DNA of 64,000 nucleotides from Bordetella genomosp. 1. Lineage in GTDB: Bacteria; Pseudomonadota; Gammaproteobacteria; Burkholderiales; Burkholderiaceae_B. This document shows positions 50,424-60,767 of this stretch, piece after piece. Under the pieces are notes generated by a model. The model ran no database searches, had not been told where the DNA came from, and was given only the letters and a program-made list of their open reading frames with translations. A program made the position numbers and the translations under genes. Where the stretch lies: positions 62,001 through 126,000 of the forward strand of contig NZ_NEVL01000006.1 of the NCBI RefSeq assembly GCF_002261335.1, read 5' to 3'. Within the stretch, counting starts at the first letter, position 1. The number at the start of each line of letters is the position of its first letter.

Positions 50424-51389
50424 TCACCCCTTCCGCGCGGGTCCCGCCTGCGCTTCCCAGGCCAGCTTGTCGTTGGACAAGAGGTCTTCGCCGTCCCAGC
50501 GATAGGCCACCAGCGGACCGCCGGCCGCCGCCGACCAATCCAGGCATGCGAGCTTGCCGCTCTCGATCCTGGGCGGCCCCTTGAACCAGTGATGGCCGAT
50601 GAAGATCGGCGCGCCGCTGATGGGCGTGCGATCGAAGCCTTCGGGCAGCGCCAGGCCCAGTATCTGCGCCTCCTGCCCCGCAGGCACCAGCGCGACCTCA
50701 TGCAGGGCACTCGCCCAATCGCGCCAGTTCGCGAGCCGCACCTCGTAATGACGATGCCCTTCCTTGTCCTCGATGTAGCGGCCTTCGGGCAGCGCCAGCT
50801 CCACCCCCGAGGTCAGCCGCTTCCTCGCCTGCTCCAGCGCCGAACCCTTTCGATGCGTGGCCAGCAGCACGGCGTCGTCCAGGCGCTTGCCCGGCCTCCA
50901 GCCCGCATCGGATAGCGTGCTGACCGCCGCGTCGTCCCAGCTGGCATGCGCCACGCGGATGCCGCCCAGGTCCATAAAGGGTGGCAGTTGGCGAAACCAG
51001 GCCACCCACGCCGCATGGGCCGCACTGCCTTCTCCGATCTGCGCGATGAACGCGCCGTGTTGCTTGCGGTTCTTGCGGCTCTTCTCCGAGTCGCCCCGGT
51101 TGGGGCGCAGGAACTCGCCCGGACTGTCGGGATCTTCCGTGACGTAGCCGATGGCGTTGAATTCGTGGTTGCCCATGATGCACAGCGCCTGGCCCTCGTC
51201 CACCATCGCGCGGACGATTTCCAGCACCCGGGCCTGGCCCGGACCCCGGTCCACCAGATCGCCCAGGAATACCGCCTGGCGCCCAGCGGGCGCGCGATAG
51301 CCCCTGCCCGCCGGCACGTACCCGAGGTGCTTCAACAGACCTTCGAGCTTCCGGTCTTCCCCATGGATGTCACCGATGATGTCGTACAT
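50424..51389 (-). CDS. Metallophosphoesterase, PPP-family protein phosphatase-like
   Basis: This 321-residue cytosolic enzyme has the calcineurin-like metal motifs: DIIGDIHGEDRK (D-x-H at residues 5-9), GDLVDRGPGQ (about 48-57), IMGNHEFNAIGY (about 80-91), a histidine in VAHASWDD, and GHHWF near the C terminus. The GDxHG/GDxxDRG/GNHE set is that of PPP-type phosphatases and Ap4A hydrolases. The ATG at 51389 begins MYDIIGDIHG, the usual start; a GTG or ATG upstream adds 14 unlikely residues. The substrate is unknown. Confidence 0.92.
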   Translation of the reverse strand: MYDIIGDIHGEDRKLEGLLKHLGYVPAGRGYRAPAGRQAVFLGDLVDRGPGQARVLEIVRAMVDEGQALCIMGNHEFNAIGYVTEDPDSPGEFLRPNRGDSEKSRKNRKQHGAFIAQIGEGSAAHAAWVAWFRQLPPFMDLGGIRVAHASWDDAAVSTLSDAGWRPGKRLDDAVLLATHRKGSALEQARKRLTSGVELALPEGRYIEDKEGHRHYEVRLANWRDWASALHEVALVPAGQEAQILGLALPEGFDRTPISGAPIFIGHHWFKGPPRIESGKLACLDWSAAAGGPLVAYRWDGEDLLSNDKLAWEAQAGPARKG

Positions 51390-51641
51390 GCCTGCGCCTC
51401 CGTGCCGACCGCTGAATTGCCGCGTGCGCAACCTTCCCGGGAAAGATCACGCCATGTCCACATTGTCTGCGATCTCGAAGCCCCCTGCGATACCCGAACG
51501 ACGGCGCTGCTCGCCGAAGCGCCGGGCCGGAACCGTCGTCGAGTGACCGCAAGCTCGAGCGTGCAGGCGGCGGCCCGATGCGACGTATCCGGCTGGACGC
51601 TTGCGCCGCCCGTGCCCGCGCGCGCCGCGGCGCCGCCCAAG

Positions 51642-51672
51642 AAAAAACCCCGCAGGCTCGCGCATGCGGGGT
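51642..51672 (-). terminator. ychF terminator
   Basis: ACCCCGCA at 51647-51654 pairs with TGCGGGGT at 51665-51672. On the minus strand the stem is followed by T6, ending ychF transcripts. Confidence 0.88.
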
Positions 51673-51690
51673 TCGTTCGGCAGCCGGCGG

Positions 51691-51714
51691 GGCGGCGGCG
51701 GCGGCGGCGGCGGC
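51691..51714. repeat. (GGC)8 trinucleotide run
   Basis: Eight perfect GGC units lie six bases after the ychF stop (in minus-strand sense GCC units), outside any gene. Slippage could vary the length between the stop codon and the terminator. Confidence 0.85.
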
Positions 51715-51719
51715 AGGCC

Positions 51720-52811
<1,092 letters not shown>

Positions 52812-52960
52812 GGAAATCCTGTGTCAGTACGATATTTTGCGCGCCGTTGCGCGATTCAGGGTGCAGTTTAACGCCAGTACCCCGGTCTTGCTGGCGCAGC
52901 GGTATCCGCCGGCCTCGCCGGACGCCGCCGGCGGGGCCCGCCCGGCCAGCGCGGGCGTTC

Positions 52961-53740
52961 TCAGGTGGCCGCTTCCGGCAACACCTTCATCAGGCCCCAG
53001 ATCAGCAGGATCGGGCCGGTATTGAAAAAAGCATGCAGCATGATGGCCGCGCCGATGCCGCGGCGCATGCGCATCCAGCCCAGCACCAGCCCCGTGAGCC
53101 ATTGCGGCAGCACGAGCGCGGGCATCAGCCACCAGGGCATCTGGCTGAACTTGAAGTTGCTCAGGTGCACGGCGGCGAACGCCAGCGCGCTGAGATGGAA
53201 GAACCAACCAAAATACTGCACGTACCAGCGGCGCCAGCGCGTGTTCCAGCCGCGCAGCTTCGCGGCGCCGGCGCGCAGCGGCCAGGCGGCCAGCACGACC
53301 AGGCCGACCACGGTGATCACGACCCAGGTCTTGGGGCCGTTGATCACCACCGCCACCATCACCGGCACCAGCCAGAGCGCCTGCAGGGGCCGGCGCAGGC
53401 CGTAGCGGAACAGCATTTCCTCGACCAGCGGCGCCCAGAAGATCGCGGCCAGCCACGGGATGTTGTTCGGGTCGAGGCGGTGCATCGCGCCGCCGGCGCC
53501 CGCCGCGGCCACCGCGATGGGGCCCAGCACGAACAGGTTGATGAGCCACAGCAGCGCGGCCCAGGCGAGGATGCGGCCCGGACGCACGCCGGGCCAGATG
53601 TCGCGTTCGAGCCCGCTGCCGGCGCGGCGCGGACCCAGGCGGCCGCGCGGCGTGGGCGCGCGCAGGTAGCGCCACCAGTCGGCGATCTCCTGGCGCAGCG
53701 TGAGCGGGCCGGGCCGCGGCAGGGGCGCGCGCCGCGTCAC
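52961..53740 (-). CDS. CPBP family intramembrane metalloprotease
   Basis: The 259-residue protein has several membrane helices ([20 protein letters not shown], then [20 protein letters not shown] and others). It carries the CPBP motifs: [15 protein letters not shown] (EExxxR, near 103-117), FAAVHLSNF (FxxxH) and [10 protein letters not shown] (HxxxN/B). These form the glutamate-type active site of Rce1-like proteases. The start overlaps the pth stop by four bases. In bacteria these proteins may process peptides or lipoproteins; the substrate is unknown. Confidence 0.92.
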   Translation of the reverse strand: MTRRAPLPRPGPLTLRQEIADWWRYLRAPTPRGRLGPRRAGSGLERDIWPGVRPGRILAWAALLWLINLFVLGPIAVAAAGAGGAMHRLDPNNIPWLAAIFWAPLVEEMLFRYGLRRPLQALWLVPVMVAVVINGPKTWVVITVVGLVVLAAWPLRAGAAKLRGWNTRWRRWYVQYFGWFFHLSALAFAAVHLSNFKFSQMPWWLMPALVLPQWLTGLVLGWMRMRRGIGAAIMLHAFFNTGPILLIWGLMKVLPEAAT

Positions 53741-54333
53741 GCGGGGTTTCCGCCGTGCAGCTGGCGCGTGGCCTGGGCGAAGTCGCCGCGCAGCATCGCG
53801 GGCACCACGGCGCGCGAGCGGCTGATGACGTCGTCGATGCCGCCCTGCTCCTCGCGGCGCGGCGGATGCAGCACGAAGTCGGCCACCTGCTGTTGCAGGC
53901 CGAGCGTGCGCGGATGGCCGATGCCGATGCGCAGGCGCCAGAAGTTCGGGCTGCCGAGCGCGGCCTGGATGTCTTTCAGGCCGTTGTGGCCGGCGTGGCC
54001 GCCGCCCTGCTTGAGCTTGGCCTGGCCGGGCAGCAGGTCGAGTTCGTCGTGCAGCACCAGCACCTCTTCCGGCGCGACCTTGTAGAAGCGCGCGAGCGCG
54101 CCCACGGCCTGGCCGGAGCGGTTCATGTAGGTGATGGGCTTGAGCAGCAGCACGTTCTCGCCGTCGACGCGCGCCTTCGCCACGAAGCCCGAGAAGCCTT
54201 TCTCGAGATTGAAGGTGGCGCGCAGGTCATCGGCCAGGTGGTCGGCGAGCCAGAATCCCGCGTTGTGGCGGGTGGCTTCGTACTCGGGGCCGGGATTGCC
54301 CAGCCCGACGATCAAACGTATGGGTGCAGACAT
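53737..54333 (-). CDS. pth: Peptidyl-tRNA hydrolase
   Basis: Pth frees tRNA from prematurely released peptidyl-tRNA. The 198-residue protein shows the active-site blocks [22 protein letters not shown] (with Asn12-like and the catalytic His20 equivalent), [43 protein letters not shown] and [10 protein letters not shown]. It sits between rplY and the CPBP gene, the common order near prs. Confidence 0.96.
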   Translation of the reverse strand: MSAPIRLIVGLGNPGPEYEATRHNAGFWLADHLADDLRATFNLEKGFSGFVAKARVDGENVLLLKPITYMNRSGQAVGALARFYKVAPEEVLVLHDELDLLPGQAKLKQGGGHAGHNGLKDIQAALGSPNFWRLRIGIGHPRTLGLQQQVADFVLHPPRREEQGGIDDVISRSRAVVPAMLRGDFAQATRQLHGGNPA

Positions 54334-54353
54334 GATGCGTGTGTTTAGAACAC

Positions 54354-54388
54354 AAAAAACCCTGCGCGTGCAACCGCAGGCGCAGGGT
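54354..54388 (-). terminator. rplY terminator
   Basis: ACCCTGCG (54359-54366) and CGCAGGGT (54381-54388) form a stem; on the minus strand T6 follows. It lies between rplY and pth, so pth may depend on readthrough or its own promoter. Confidence 0.85.
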
Positions 54389-54435
54389 CTGTGCGGGGCG
54401 CAACCCCGCGTGCCCGGGACGAGCCCGGGGCAGCC

Positions 54436-55041
54436 TTAGGCAGCCGGAGCTTCGGCGTCGCCTTCGTCGGCGGCAGGGCCGCCCTTCGACACGGCCGACA
54501 CGATGACGGGGTCATCCGAGCCGTGCGAGGTGAAGGTCACGCCCAGCGGCAGCTTGACGGCCGACAGGTGCACCACGCCGCCACCCAGCAGATCCTTCAG
54601 ATCCACTTCGATGAATTGCGGCAGGTTGGCGGGCAGGCAGGTCACTTCGACTTCGGTGATCGGGTGCGAAATGATGTTGCCCGACAGCTTCACGGCCGGC
54701 GAGATGTCGGCGTTGATGAAGTGCAGCGGCACCTTGGTGTGCAGGGCCTGGTTGGCGTCCACGCGCTGGAAGTCCACGTGCAGGACTTGTTGCTTGTAGG
54801 CGTGCCATTGCACCGAGCGCAGCAGGACTTGTTCGCTCTTGCTGCCTTCGATCGCCATGGTCAGGATCGAAGCGTGGAATTCTTCCTTGCGCAGGGCGTG
54901 GAAGATTTCGTTGTGGTCGAGCTCGATGTTCAGGGGGGCAGCCGTACCGCCGTAAACGATGGCGGGAACGCGACCCTCGCGGCGCAGGCGGCGGCTCGCA
55001 CTCGTACCCTGGACGCTACGCGAAGTGGCATTGAATTTCAT
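54436..55041 (-). CDS. rplY: 50S ribosomal protein L25/general stress protein Ctc
   Basis: This 201-residue long form of L25 binds 5S rRNA. The N-terminal L25 domain contains [20 protein letters not shown] and RVPAIVYGG; the C-terminal TL5/CTC domain contains [15 protein letters not shown] and [15 protein letters not shown]. The tail is acidic and Ala-rich. The ATG at 55041 is the family start. It is downstream of prs in the usual order. Confidence 0.96.
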   Translation of the reverse strand: MKFNATSRSVQGTSASRRLRREGRVPAIVYGGTAAPLNIELDHNEIFHALRKEEFHASILTMAIEGSKSEQVLLRSVQWHAYKQQVLHVDFQRVDANQALHTKVPLHFINADISPAVKLSGNIISHPITEVEVTCLPANLPQFIEVDLKDLLGGGVVHLSAVKLPLGVTFTSHGSDDPVIVSAVSKGGPAADEGDAEAPAA

Positions 55042-55215
55042 GGAAAACTCCAAACAGTCTGGCGGCAGGACCGCCACGTAAATTCACGCCGCACAACATG
55101 CGCGGCGTGTGATCCGCCTGCTGCCGCGACCAGCAACAGGCAAATGGGGGCTGTGGCGCGCAGCCGGGAGCGGATCGGATCCGCCCCGCGCGGCGTCGCG
55201 CCGGGGTCGTTCGCC

Positions 55216-56166
55216 TCAGTCGGCGAACAGCGAGCTGACCGATTCCGCGTTCGAGATACGCAGGATGGTTTCGCCCAGCAGTGCCGCGCACGATAGCTGG
55301 CGGATCTTGCCGCAAGCCTGGCCCGCTTCGGACAGCGGGATCGTGTCGGTCACCACGAGCTCGTCCAGGGACGAGGCTTCGATGCGTTCGATGGCGCCAC
55401 CGGACAGGACCGGGTGCGTGCAGTATGCGTAGACGGCGCCGGCGCCGCGCTCTTTCAGGGCCTGGGCCGCCTTGCACAGCGTGCCGGCCGTATCGACCAT
55501 GTCGTCCATGATGATACAGGTGCGTCCGTCGACCTCACCGATGATGTTCATCACTTCGGAGACGTTGGCGCGGGGACGGCGCTTGTCGATGATGGCCAGG
55601 TCGGCTTCGAGCTGCTTGGCCAGCGCACGCGCACGGACCACGCCGCCGATGTCGGGCGACACCACGACCAGGTTCGAGAAATTGCGGCGCCAGATGTCGC
55701 CCAGCAAGATCGGACCTGCGTAGATGTTGTCGACCGGGATGTCGAAGAAACCCTGGATCTGGTCGGCGTGGAGGTCCATGGTGAGGACGCGGTCGACGCC
55801 GGCCACTTGCAGCATGTTGGCCACGACCTTGGCCGAGATGGCCACGCGCGCCGAACGCGGGCGGCGATCCTGGCGGGCATAGCCGAAATACGGGATGGCG
55901 GCGGTGATGCGGCCGGCCGACGCGCGGCGCAGGGCATCGACCATCACCATGATTTCCATCAGGTTGTCGTTGGTCGGGGCGCAGGTGGGCTGCAGGACGA
56001 AGACATCCTTGCCGCGCACGTTTTCGTTGATCTCGACCATCACTTCACCATCCGAGAAGCGACCCACGGTCATCTTGCCGAGGGACATGTCGAGATGGTT
56101 GACTACGTCCACGGCCAGGCGGGTGTTCGCCGTGCCCGTGAAAATCATGAAGCTATCGTTTGCCAT
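55216..56166 (-). CDS. prs: Ribose-phosphate pyrophosphokinase
   Basis: Prs makes PRPP from ribose 5-phosphate and ATP. The 316-residue enzyme has [19 protein letters not shown] at its start, the flexible ATP loop [17 protein letters not shown] near 95-110, the metal site [19 protein letters not shown] and the PRPP-binding loop [14 protein letters not shown] near 215-228. The ATG at 56166 ([12 protein letters not shown]) is the usual betaproteobacterial start. tRNA-Gln and ispE lie upstream. Confidence 0.97.
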   Translation of the reverse strand: MANDSFMIFTGTANTRLAVDVVNHLDMSLGKMTVGRFSDGEVMVEINENVRGKDVFVLQPTCAPTNDNLMEIMVMVDALRRASAGRITAAIPYFGYARQDRRPRSARVAISAKVVANMLQVAGVDRVLTMDLHADQIQGFFDIPVDNIYAGPILLGDIWRRNFSNLVVVSPDIGGVVRARALAKQLEADLAIIDKRRPRANVSEVMNIIGEVDGRTCIIMDDMVDTAGTLCKAAQALKERGAGAVYAYCTHPVLSGGAIERIEASSLDELVVTDTIPLSEAGQACGKIRQLSCAALLGETILRISNAESVSSLFAD

Positions 56167-56255
56167 GATGCAGGTGATGGTCGTTTGAAACAACGAGGCA
56201 CTAGGCCAGGGGCGGCACCGGAATGCCTGACCCGCTTGCGCAGACCCCGAAAAAC

Positions 56256-56312
56256 AAAAAAGCCGCTGAACTGGTGCCGGTGTCTGACGGGCTCATGTTC
56301 AACAGCTTTTTT
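56256..56312 (-). terminator. Hairpin terminator after tRNA-Gln
   Basis: AGCTGTTGAAC on the minus strand pairs, with two G-U pairs, with GTTCAGCGGCT, followed by T6. It lies between the tRNA gene and prs and may end the tRNA transcript. Confidence 0.75.
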
Positions 56313-56323
56313 ATGTATTGGTT

Positions 56324-56400
56324 TGGCTGGGGAGGAAGGATTCGAACCTTCGCATGCCGGAATCAAAATCCGGTGCCTTAACCAGCTTGGCGACTCCCCA
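56324..56400 (-). tRNA. tRNA-Gln (anticodon TTG)
   Basis: The minus strand folds as a complete 77-base tRNA with encoded CCA. The acceptor stem is TGGGGAG paired with CTCCCCA, the anticodon stem CCGGA/TCCGG surrounds loop TTTTGAT with anticodon TTG, and the T arm holds GGTTCGAATCC. The anticodon reads CAA and CAG glutamine codons. It lies between ispE and prs, its usual betaproteobacterial place. Confidence 0.97.
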
Positions 56401-56401
56401 A

Positions 56402-57301
56402 CTAGCTTTCAATCCAGTTCCGCAACGGGTGTTCTGTCAATCCGGCAACTGCCTTCACTAACCGAAACCCGGGATGCGTTTGGCTGATTGTTTTATCAGC
56501 GCCGCGCATTGTAGCGGTAATTTTCTGTTCTGCCAAAACGGCTTCGGAGATTTCCGGGAATTCAGCGTAAAGACACGCTCCAGACCCTGACATGCGCGCC
56601 CGGATTCCCAGGTTTGCAAGCCACCGTACCGCCCCCGACACTGCCGGGAATTTCCGGAAAACCACCGCTTCCATATCATTCTTTCCGAAGAAAGAATTAG
56701 GCGAAGCAAGAAAGTCCGTTATTGTGACGTGCTTTGAATCCCTTGTCAAATCCTCTGCCGAAAAAATTGCAGCGGTGGGCACGCTCGCGTCGGGCTGGGC
56801 GATCAGATAGGCGGCGGGCGGCAGGGCCAGGGCCTGCAGTTCTTCGCCCACGCCCTCGGCAAACGCCGACTGGCCGAACACTAACACGGGCACGTCGGCG
56901 CCCAGCGGCAGCGCGAGCGCCATGAGGTCGCGGCGCGACAGGCCGGTGCCCCACAGGCGATTCAGCGCGATCAGCGTGGTGGCCGCGTCGCTCGAACCCC
57001 CGCCCAGGCCGCCCCCCTGCGGAATGCGCTTCTCGAGCCCGATGCGGGCGCCCTGCGTCGTGCCGGTGGCGGCCTGCAGTGCGCGCGCGGCGCGCACGAC
57101 CAGATCCTGCTCGGGGGGCACGCCGGGCAGCGCGTAGGCGCGCTCGATGCGGCCATCGGCGCGCGCCTCGAAATGCAGGGTGTCGGCCAGGTCGACGAAA
57201 CGGAACGCCGTCTGCAGCAGGTGATAGCCATCGGGCCGGCGCCCCACCACGTGCAGGAACAGATTGATCTTGGCGGGAGCGGGTACGTCGTAGAGCGTCA
57301 C
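56402..57301 (-). CDS. ispE: 4-diphosphocytidyl-2-C-methyl-D-erythritol kinase
   Basis: IspE phosphorylates CDP-methylerythritol in the MEP isoprenoid pathway. The 299-residue GHMP kinase has VPAPAKINLFLHVVGRRPDGYH at its start, the ATP-binding GGGLGGGSSDAATTL near residue 100 and SGSGACLYAEF near the C terminus. A GTG start at 57301 gives a normal N terminus (TLYDVPAPAKIN); the frame extends upstream without a plausible ATG. It is followed two bases later by the tRNA-Gln gene. Confidence 0.95.
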   Translation of the reverse strand: MTLYDVPAPAKINLFLHVVGRRPDGYHLLQTAFRFVDLADTLHFEARADGRIERAYALPGVPPEQDLVVRAARALQAATGTTQGARIGLEKRIPQGGGLGGGSSDAATTLIALNRLWGTGLSRRDLMALALPLGADVPVLVFGQSAFAEGVGEELQALALPPAAYLIAQPDASVPTAAIFSAEDLTRDSKHVTITDFLASPNSFFGKNDMEAVVFRKFPAVSGAVRWLANLGIRARMSGSGACLYAEFPEISEAVLAEQKITATMRGADKTISQTHPGFRLVKAVAGLTEHPLRNWIES

Positions 57302-57371
57302 GGGAAAGACACGGAAGAAAGGTTGCGCCGGAAACGATCGGGGCGGCTCGTGCCGCCCCGTGGGATGCCGG

Positions 57372-57953
57372 TCAGGGCTGGTTGACCACCAGCCGCACGA
57401 TGATGCGCCGTCCGGGCTCCTGGCGCTCCAGCACCAGCAGCTGCGGGCCGAGCGTGTCGTAGCGCGACAGGCGGGCGGCCCAGCCGCCCTGCTCGAAGGA
57501 CGCGGGACGCCCGAGCTCGTCGCGCTGCACGTTTTCGGCGGGCGCGGTGTCTGTGGCCAGTTGCCCGCGCAACCAGCTGCGCAGGCCCGAGACCGGCACC
57601 GGGCTGCCCAGCGCATCTTCGGCCAGGGCATCCGGGTTGGGCGCCTGCAGCGTGGTGCCGTTGGCGCGCGTGAGCGTGGCCACGCCGGGCGAGCCCTGCA
57701 CGCGCGCCTCGATCGAGCCAAGCGGGTTGGTGAGGTCGAGCACGTATTCGCGGCCGGTGTCCTGCCAGGTGAAGCCGCCCTGCACCGCCTGCTGCCTGCC
57801 GTCGGACTCGGTGGCCGTAATGGCGAAGCGGCCGGCGCGCGAGAACGCGTCGCCCTTGGGGGCTTCGGCCTCGGGCAGCGAGGTGCAGCCGGCGATCACG
57901 CCGACCACCAGCACGGCCGCGGCGGCGCGCAGGCGCGAGAGGCCGGCCATCAC
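57372..57953 (-). CDS. lolB: Outer-membrane lipoprotein receptor LolB
   Basis: LolB accepts lipoproteins from LolA and inserts them into the outer membrane. The 193-residue precursor has a signal peptide with lipobox VIAGC near residue 23, so Cys23 is lipidated. FSRAGRFAITATESDGRQQAVQGGFTWQ and YVLDLTNPLGSIEARV match LolB strands, and the C terminus has IIVRLVVNQP. Its start overlaps the TPR gene stop by four bases. The order TPR-lolB-ispE is typical. Confidence 0.93.
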   Translation of the reverse strand: MMAGLSRLRAAAAVLVVGVIAGCTSLPEAEAPKGDAFSRAGRFAITATESDGRQQAVQGGFTWQDTGREYVLDLTNPLGSIEARVQGSPGVATLTRANGTTLQAPNPDALAEDALGSPVPVSGLRSWLRGQLATDTAPAENVQRDELGRPASFEQGGWAARLSRYDTLGPQLLVLERQEPGRRIIVRLVVNQP

Positions 57954-59773
57954 GGCTTGACCCCGAGACGCTCGAGCGTCTCGAGCACGGTGCGGTTCTT
58001 CGGATCTTTCTTGTAGCCGGCGCGCAGCAGTTCAGTGGCGCGGTCGCGCTGACCCTGCTTCCAGAGCACTTCGGCCAGGTGCGCGGCGATGTCGGCCTCG
58101 GGGCGCTGCAGGTAGGCGCGCTTGAGATACTCGGCGGCGGCGGGCAGGTCGCCCATGCGGTACTTGACCCAGCCCATGCTGTCGAGGATGAACGGATCCT
58201 CGGGCGCGAGCTCGAGCGCCTGGGTGATCAGGTCGAGCGCCTCGGGCAGGCGCTGGCCGCGATCGGCCAGCGTGTAGCCCAGCGCGTTGTAGGCGTGCGC
58301 ATGCTCGGGATCGAGGGCGATCACCTGGCGCAGCAGGCGTTCGAGCTGATCCACCTTGCCGACGCGCTCGTACAGCATCGCGAGCTCGTACTTGATCTCG
58401 ACCGTGTCGGGCATCTGCTGGTCGGCCTTGGCCAGCATGGCGATGGCCTGGTCGACGCGGTCGGCGTCGCGCAGGATCTGCGCCTTGGTGAGAATGCCCA
58501 GCACCTGTTCTTCTTCGTCTTGCGCACCGGCGGCGTCGATCAGGCCCAGCGCGTCGTCGATGCGGCCCTGGCGGGCGCGCAGCGACGCCTGCCGCATGTG
58601 GGCCTGGAAGCGCATCGACGCGTCGTCGATGCGGCCCAGCTCGGCGATGGCGTCGTCGTAGCGGCCCTGGTCTTCGGCGATGCGCGAGAGCAGCACGTGG
58701 GCGTCGGCCGCGGCCGCGCCGGCATCGGTGGCGCCGGGCGCGGTGGCCTGCTGGCGCTGGTTCTGCACGTCGAGATACTGCTGCAGCAGGGCGCGCGCCT
58801 GGTTCAGGTTGCCGGCCTTGTAGGCCAGCTGCGCCTGCATGAACAGCAGATCGAAATCCTCGGGCGAGCGGCGCGACATGGCCTGCAGCTCGGCCTGGGC
58901 GGCGTCGTACTCGCCGCGCTCGGCGAGCTGGCCGGCCAGCATCAGGCGGACCTTGCGGGCGTTCGGGTTGCGGGCGATGAAGGCGCGCGCCTGCTCTTCG
59001 GCGCGCTGCGGATCGACCTTGCTGCCGTATTCGAGCACGCGCTGCGCGGCCGGCTCGGAGCGCGGGTCGGCGGCCAGCGCGGCGCGCGATTCGGTGAAGG
59101 CGCGCTCGTAGTCGCCGGCGGCCTGGGCCACGTCGGCCAGGGCCAGGCGGGCGACCGGCAGCTTGCGCACGTTGTCGGACAGCGCTTCGTCGAGGATGCG
59201 CAGGGCCAGGCGGCGGTCGTTGAGCCGGCTCAGCACGCCCATGGCCTGCGCGATGGCGCCGGCCTTGTCAGGCGTGGCGTCGATGCGCTTGCGCAGCGCC
59301 TCGGCCAGGCCCTTGGTCTGGCCGTTGGCCGCGGCCAGGGCCAGCTCGGTGGAGCTGGCTTCGATGTCGTTGGGCGCGAGGCGCGACCAGATGCGCGCGG
59401 CCTCCAGGGCGCCCGGCAGGTTGCCGCCGGCGAGCTGGAACTCGAGCCCGCGGCGCGCCAGGCGCGGATCGCTGGTTTCGCGCGAGAGGTTGACCAGCGT
59501 GGCCGCGGCGCTGCCGTACATGCCCCGCTGCGCGGCGATCTCGGCCGCCAGCACGCGATAGAAGATGTCGCCGGTCAGGTTGACCAGCGGCAATTGACCC
59601 GGACGGAGGTGGATCACCTCGGTTTCGGGCTGGCGCTGCTGAGGCACCAGTCGCGGCCCGGTGGCGTCTTTGGGACGCACGTCGGCGGCGAGGGCGGGGA
59701 CCGCCTGCAAACCTGCCAGCACCAGGGCCAGCGAGGCCAATCGGAGATTAATGTGTTTGAGCGACAACTTCAC
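57950..59773 (-). CDS. Secreted tetratricopeptide-repeat protein
   Basis: This 607-residue protein has a signal peptide (INLRLASLALVLAGLQAVPALA) and about a dozen TPR-like helical pairs across the mature part, for example LAGQLAERGEYDAAQAELQAM and AYNALGYTLADRGQRLPEAL, which carry the TPR G-Y-A-P positions. It is probably periplasmic. TPR proteins upstream of lolB occur in betaproteobacteria, but the partner is unknown. It is divergent from mutM with a 62-base gap. Confidence 0.9.
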   Translation of the reverse strand: MKLSLKHINLRLASLALVLAGLQAVPALAADVRPKDATGPRLVPQQRQPETEVIHLRPGQLPLVNLTGDIFYRVLAAEIAAQRGMYGSAAATLVNLSRETSDPRLARRGLEFQLAGGNLPGALEAARIWSRLAPNDIEASSTELALAAANGQTKGLAEALRKRIDATPDKAGAIAQAMGVLSRLNDRRLALRILDEALSDNVRKLPVARLALADVAQAAGDYERAFTESRAALAADPRSEPAAQRVLEYGSKVDPQRAEEQARAFIARNPNARKVRLMLAGQLAERGEYDAAQAELQAMSRRSPEDFDLLFMQAQLAYKAGNLNQARALLQQYLDVQNQRQQATAPGATDAGAAAADAHVLLSRIAEDQGRYDDAIAELGRIDDASMRFQAHMRQASLRARQGRIDDALGLIDAAGAQDEEEQVLGILTKAQILRDADRVDQAIAMLAKADQQMPDTVEIKYELAMLYERVGKVDQLERLLRQVIALDPEHAHAYNALGYTLADRGQRLPEALDLITQALELAPEDPFILDSMGWVKYRMGDLPAAAEYLKRAYLQRPEADIAAHLAEVLWKQGQRDRATELLRAGYKKDPKNRTVLETLERLGVKP

Positions 59774-59835
59774 GCGGCCCGTCCGGTTGGTGGCACAATC
59801 TTTCGTACACGTAATTGCTGATCTTACACTGGCTC

Positions 59836-60663
59836 ATGCCGGAACTGCCTGAAGTGGAAACCACGCGTCGAGGAATCGACGCCGTCATCACCGGCCAGAC
59901 CCTGCGCCATCTCGTGGTTCGCGAACCCCGCATGCGCTGGCCCGTCCCGCCCGAACTCCCTGCCCTGCTCACCGACCGGGTCGTGCTCGAATGCGCGCGC
60001 CGCGGCAAATACCTGCTGCTGCGCTTCGAACACGGCATCCAGTTGGTGCATCTGGGCATGTCGGGCTCGTTGCGCCGCGTGCCGCTGGATGAGGCGCCGC
60101 GCAAGCACGATCATGTCGACTGGGTGTTCGATCACGCCATCCTGCGCCTGCACGACCCGCGCCGTTTTGGTGCAGTACTGTGGCATCCGGCGCAGGACGG
60201 CCCGATCGAGGCCCATCCGCTTCTGACCAGCCTGGGCATCGAACCGTTCGATCCGCGCTTCGACGGCAAGTGGCTGCACGATCAATTCCGTGGCCGCGCC
60301 ATGGCGGTCAAGCAGGCGCTGCTGGCCGGCAGCGCGGTGGTCGGGGTGGGCAATATCTACGCATCCGAGAGCCTGTTCCGCGCCGGCATCGACCCGCGCC
60401 TGGCGGCGGGCAAGGTCTCGCGCCCGCGCTGCGACAAGCTCGCGGCCGCCATCCGGGCCACCCTCACCGACGCGCTCGACTCCGGCGGCAGCACGCTGCG
60501 CGACTACGTCGGGGCGAGCGGCGAGCCGGGCGCCTACTTCACGATCCACGCCGCCGTGTACGAGCGCGCGGGCCAGCCCTGCCGGGTCTGCGGGACCCCG
60601 ATCCGGCGCATCGTCCAGGGCCAGCGGGCCACCTATTTCTGCCCTGTCTGCCAGCGGCGCTGA
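59836..60663 (+). CDS. mutM: Formamidopyrimidine-DNA glycosylase
   Basis: MutM excises 8-oxoguanine and ring-opened purines. The 275-residue enzyme starts [15 protein letters not shown], in which the N-terminal Pro after Met removal is the nucleophile and Glu follows. The catalytic lysine is in [11 protein letters not shown] near 57. The H2TH region includes [19 protein letters not shown], and the C-terminal zinc finger is CRVCGTP with CPVCQ. The ATG at 59836 is required for the catalytic Pro; an earlier ATG would bury it. Confidence 0.97.
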   Translation: MPELPEVETTRRGIDAVITGQTLRHLVVREPRMRWPVPPELPALLTDRVVLECARRGKYLLLRFEHGIQLVHLGMSGSLRRVPLDEAPRKHDHVDWVFDHAILRLHDPRRFGAVLWHPAQDGPIEAHPLLTSLGIEPFDPRFDGKWLHDQFRGRAMAVKQALLAGSAVVGVGNIYASESLFRAGIDPRLAAGKVSRPRCDKLAAAIRATLTDALDSGGSTLRDYVGASGEPGAYFTIHAAVYERAGQPCRVCGTPIRRIVQGQRATYFCPVCQRR

Positions 60664-60683
60664 GGGGCCGGATCCCTAGGGAA

Positions 60684-60731
60684 TTCGTTTATAGCGAACG
60701 TATTGCACAAAGACTAACGCCGGGATATATT
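60684..60731 (+). promoter_or_regulatory. Promoter and operator-like site of the MBL-FAD-DUF2783 unit
   Basis: TTGCAC (60703-60708) and TATATT (60726-60731) are exactly 17 bases apart. The inverted repeat TTCG-TTTATAG-CGAA (60684-60698) lies just upstream and shares its TTCG/CGAA arms with the site at 10920-10933, suggesting a regulator of the IclR type. The MBL gene starts 37 bases after the -10 element. Confidence 0.65.
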
Positions 60732-60767
60732 GCCTCCACACATCAGAACAACGTGGCAGGAGACCCC

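Larger units (their letters stand above)
51390..51719. other. 330-base region downstream of ychF
   Basis: No gene is supported; open frames here are GC-driven. It holds the ychF terminator (51642-51672) and a GGC trinucleotide run (51691-51714). Upstream of the phosphoesterase start only a weak promoter could be present. Confidence 0.4.
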
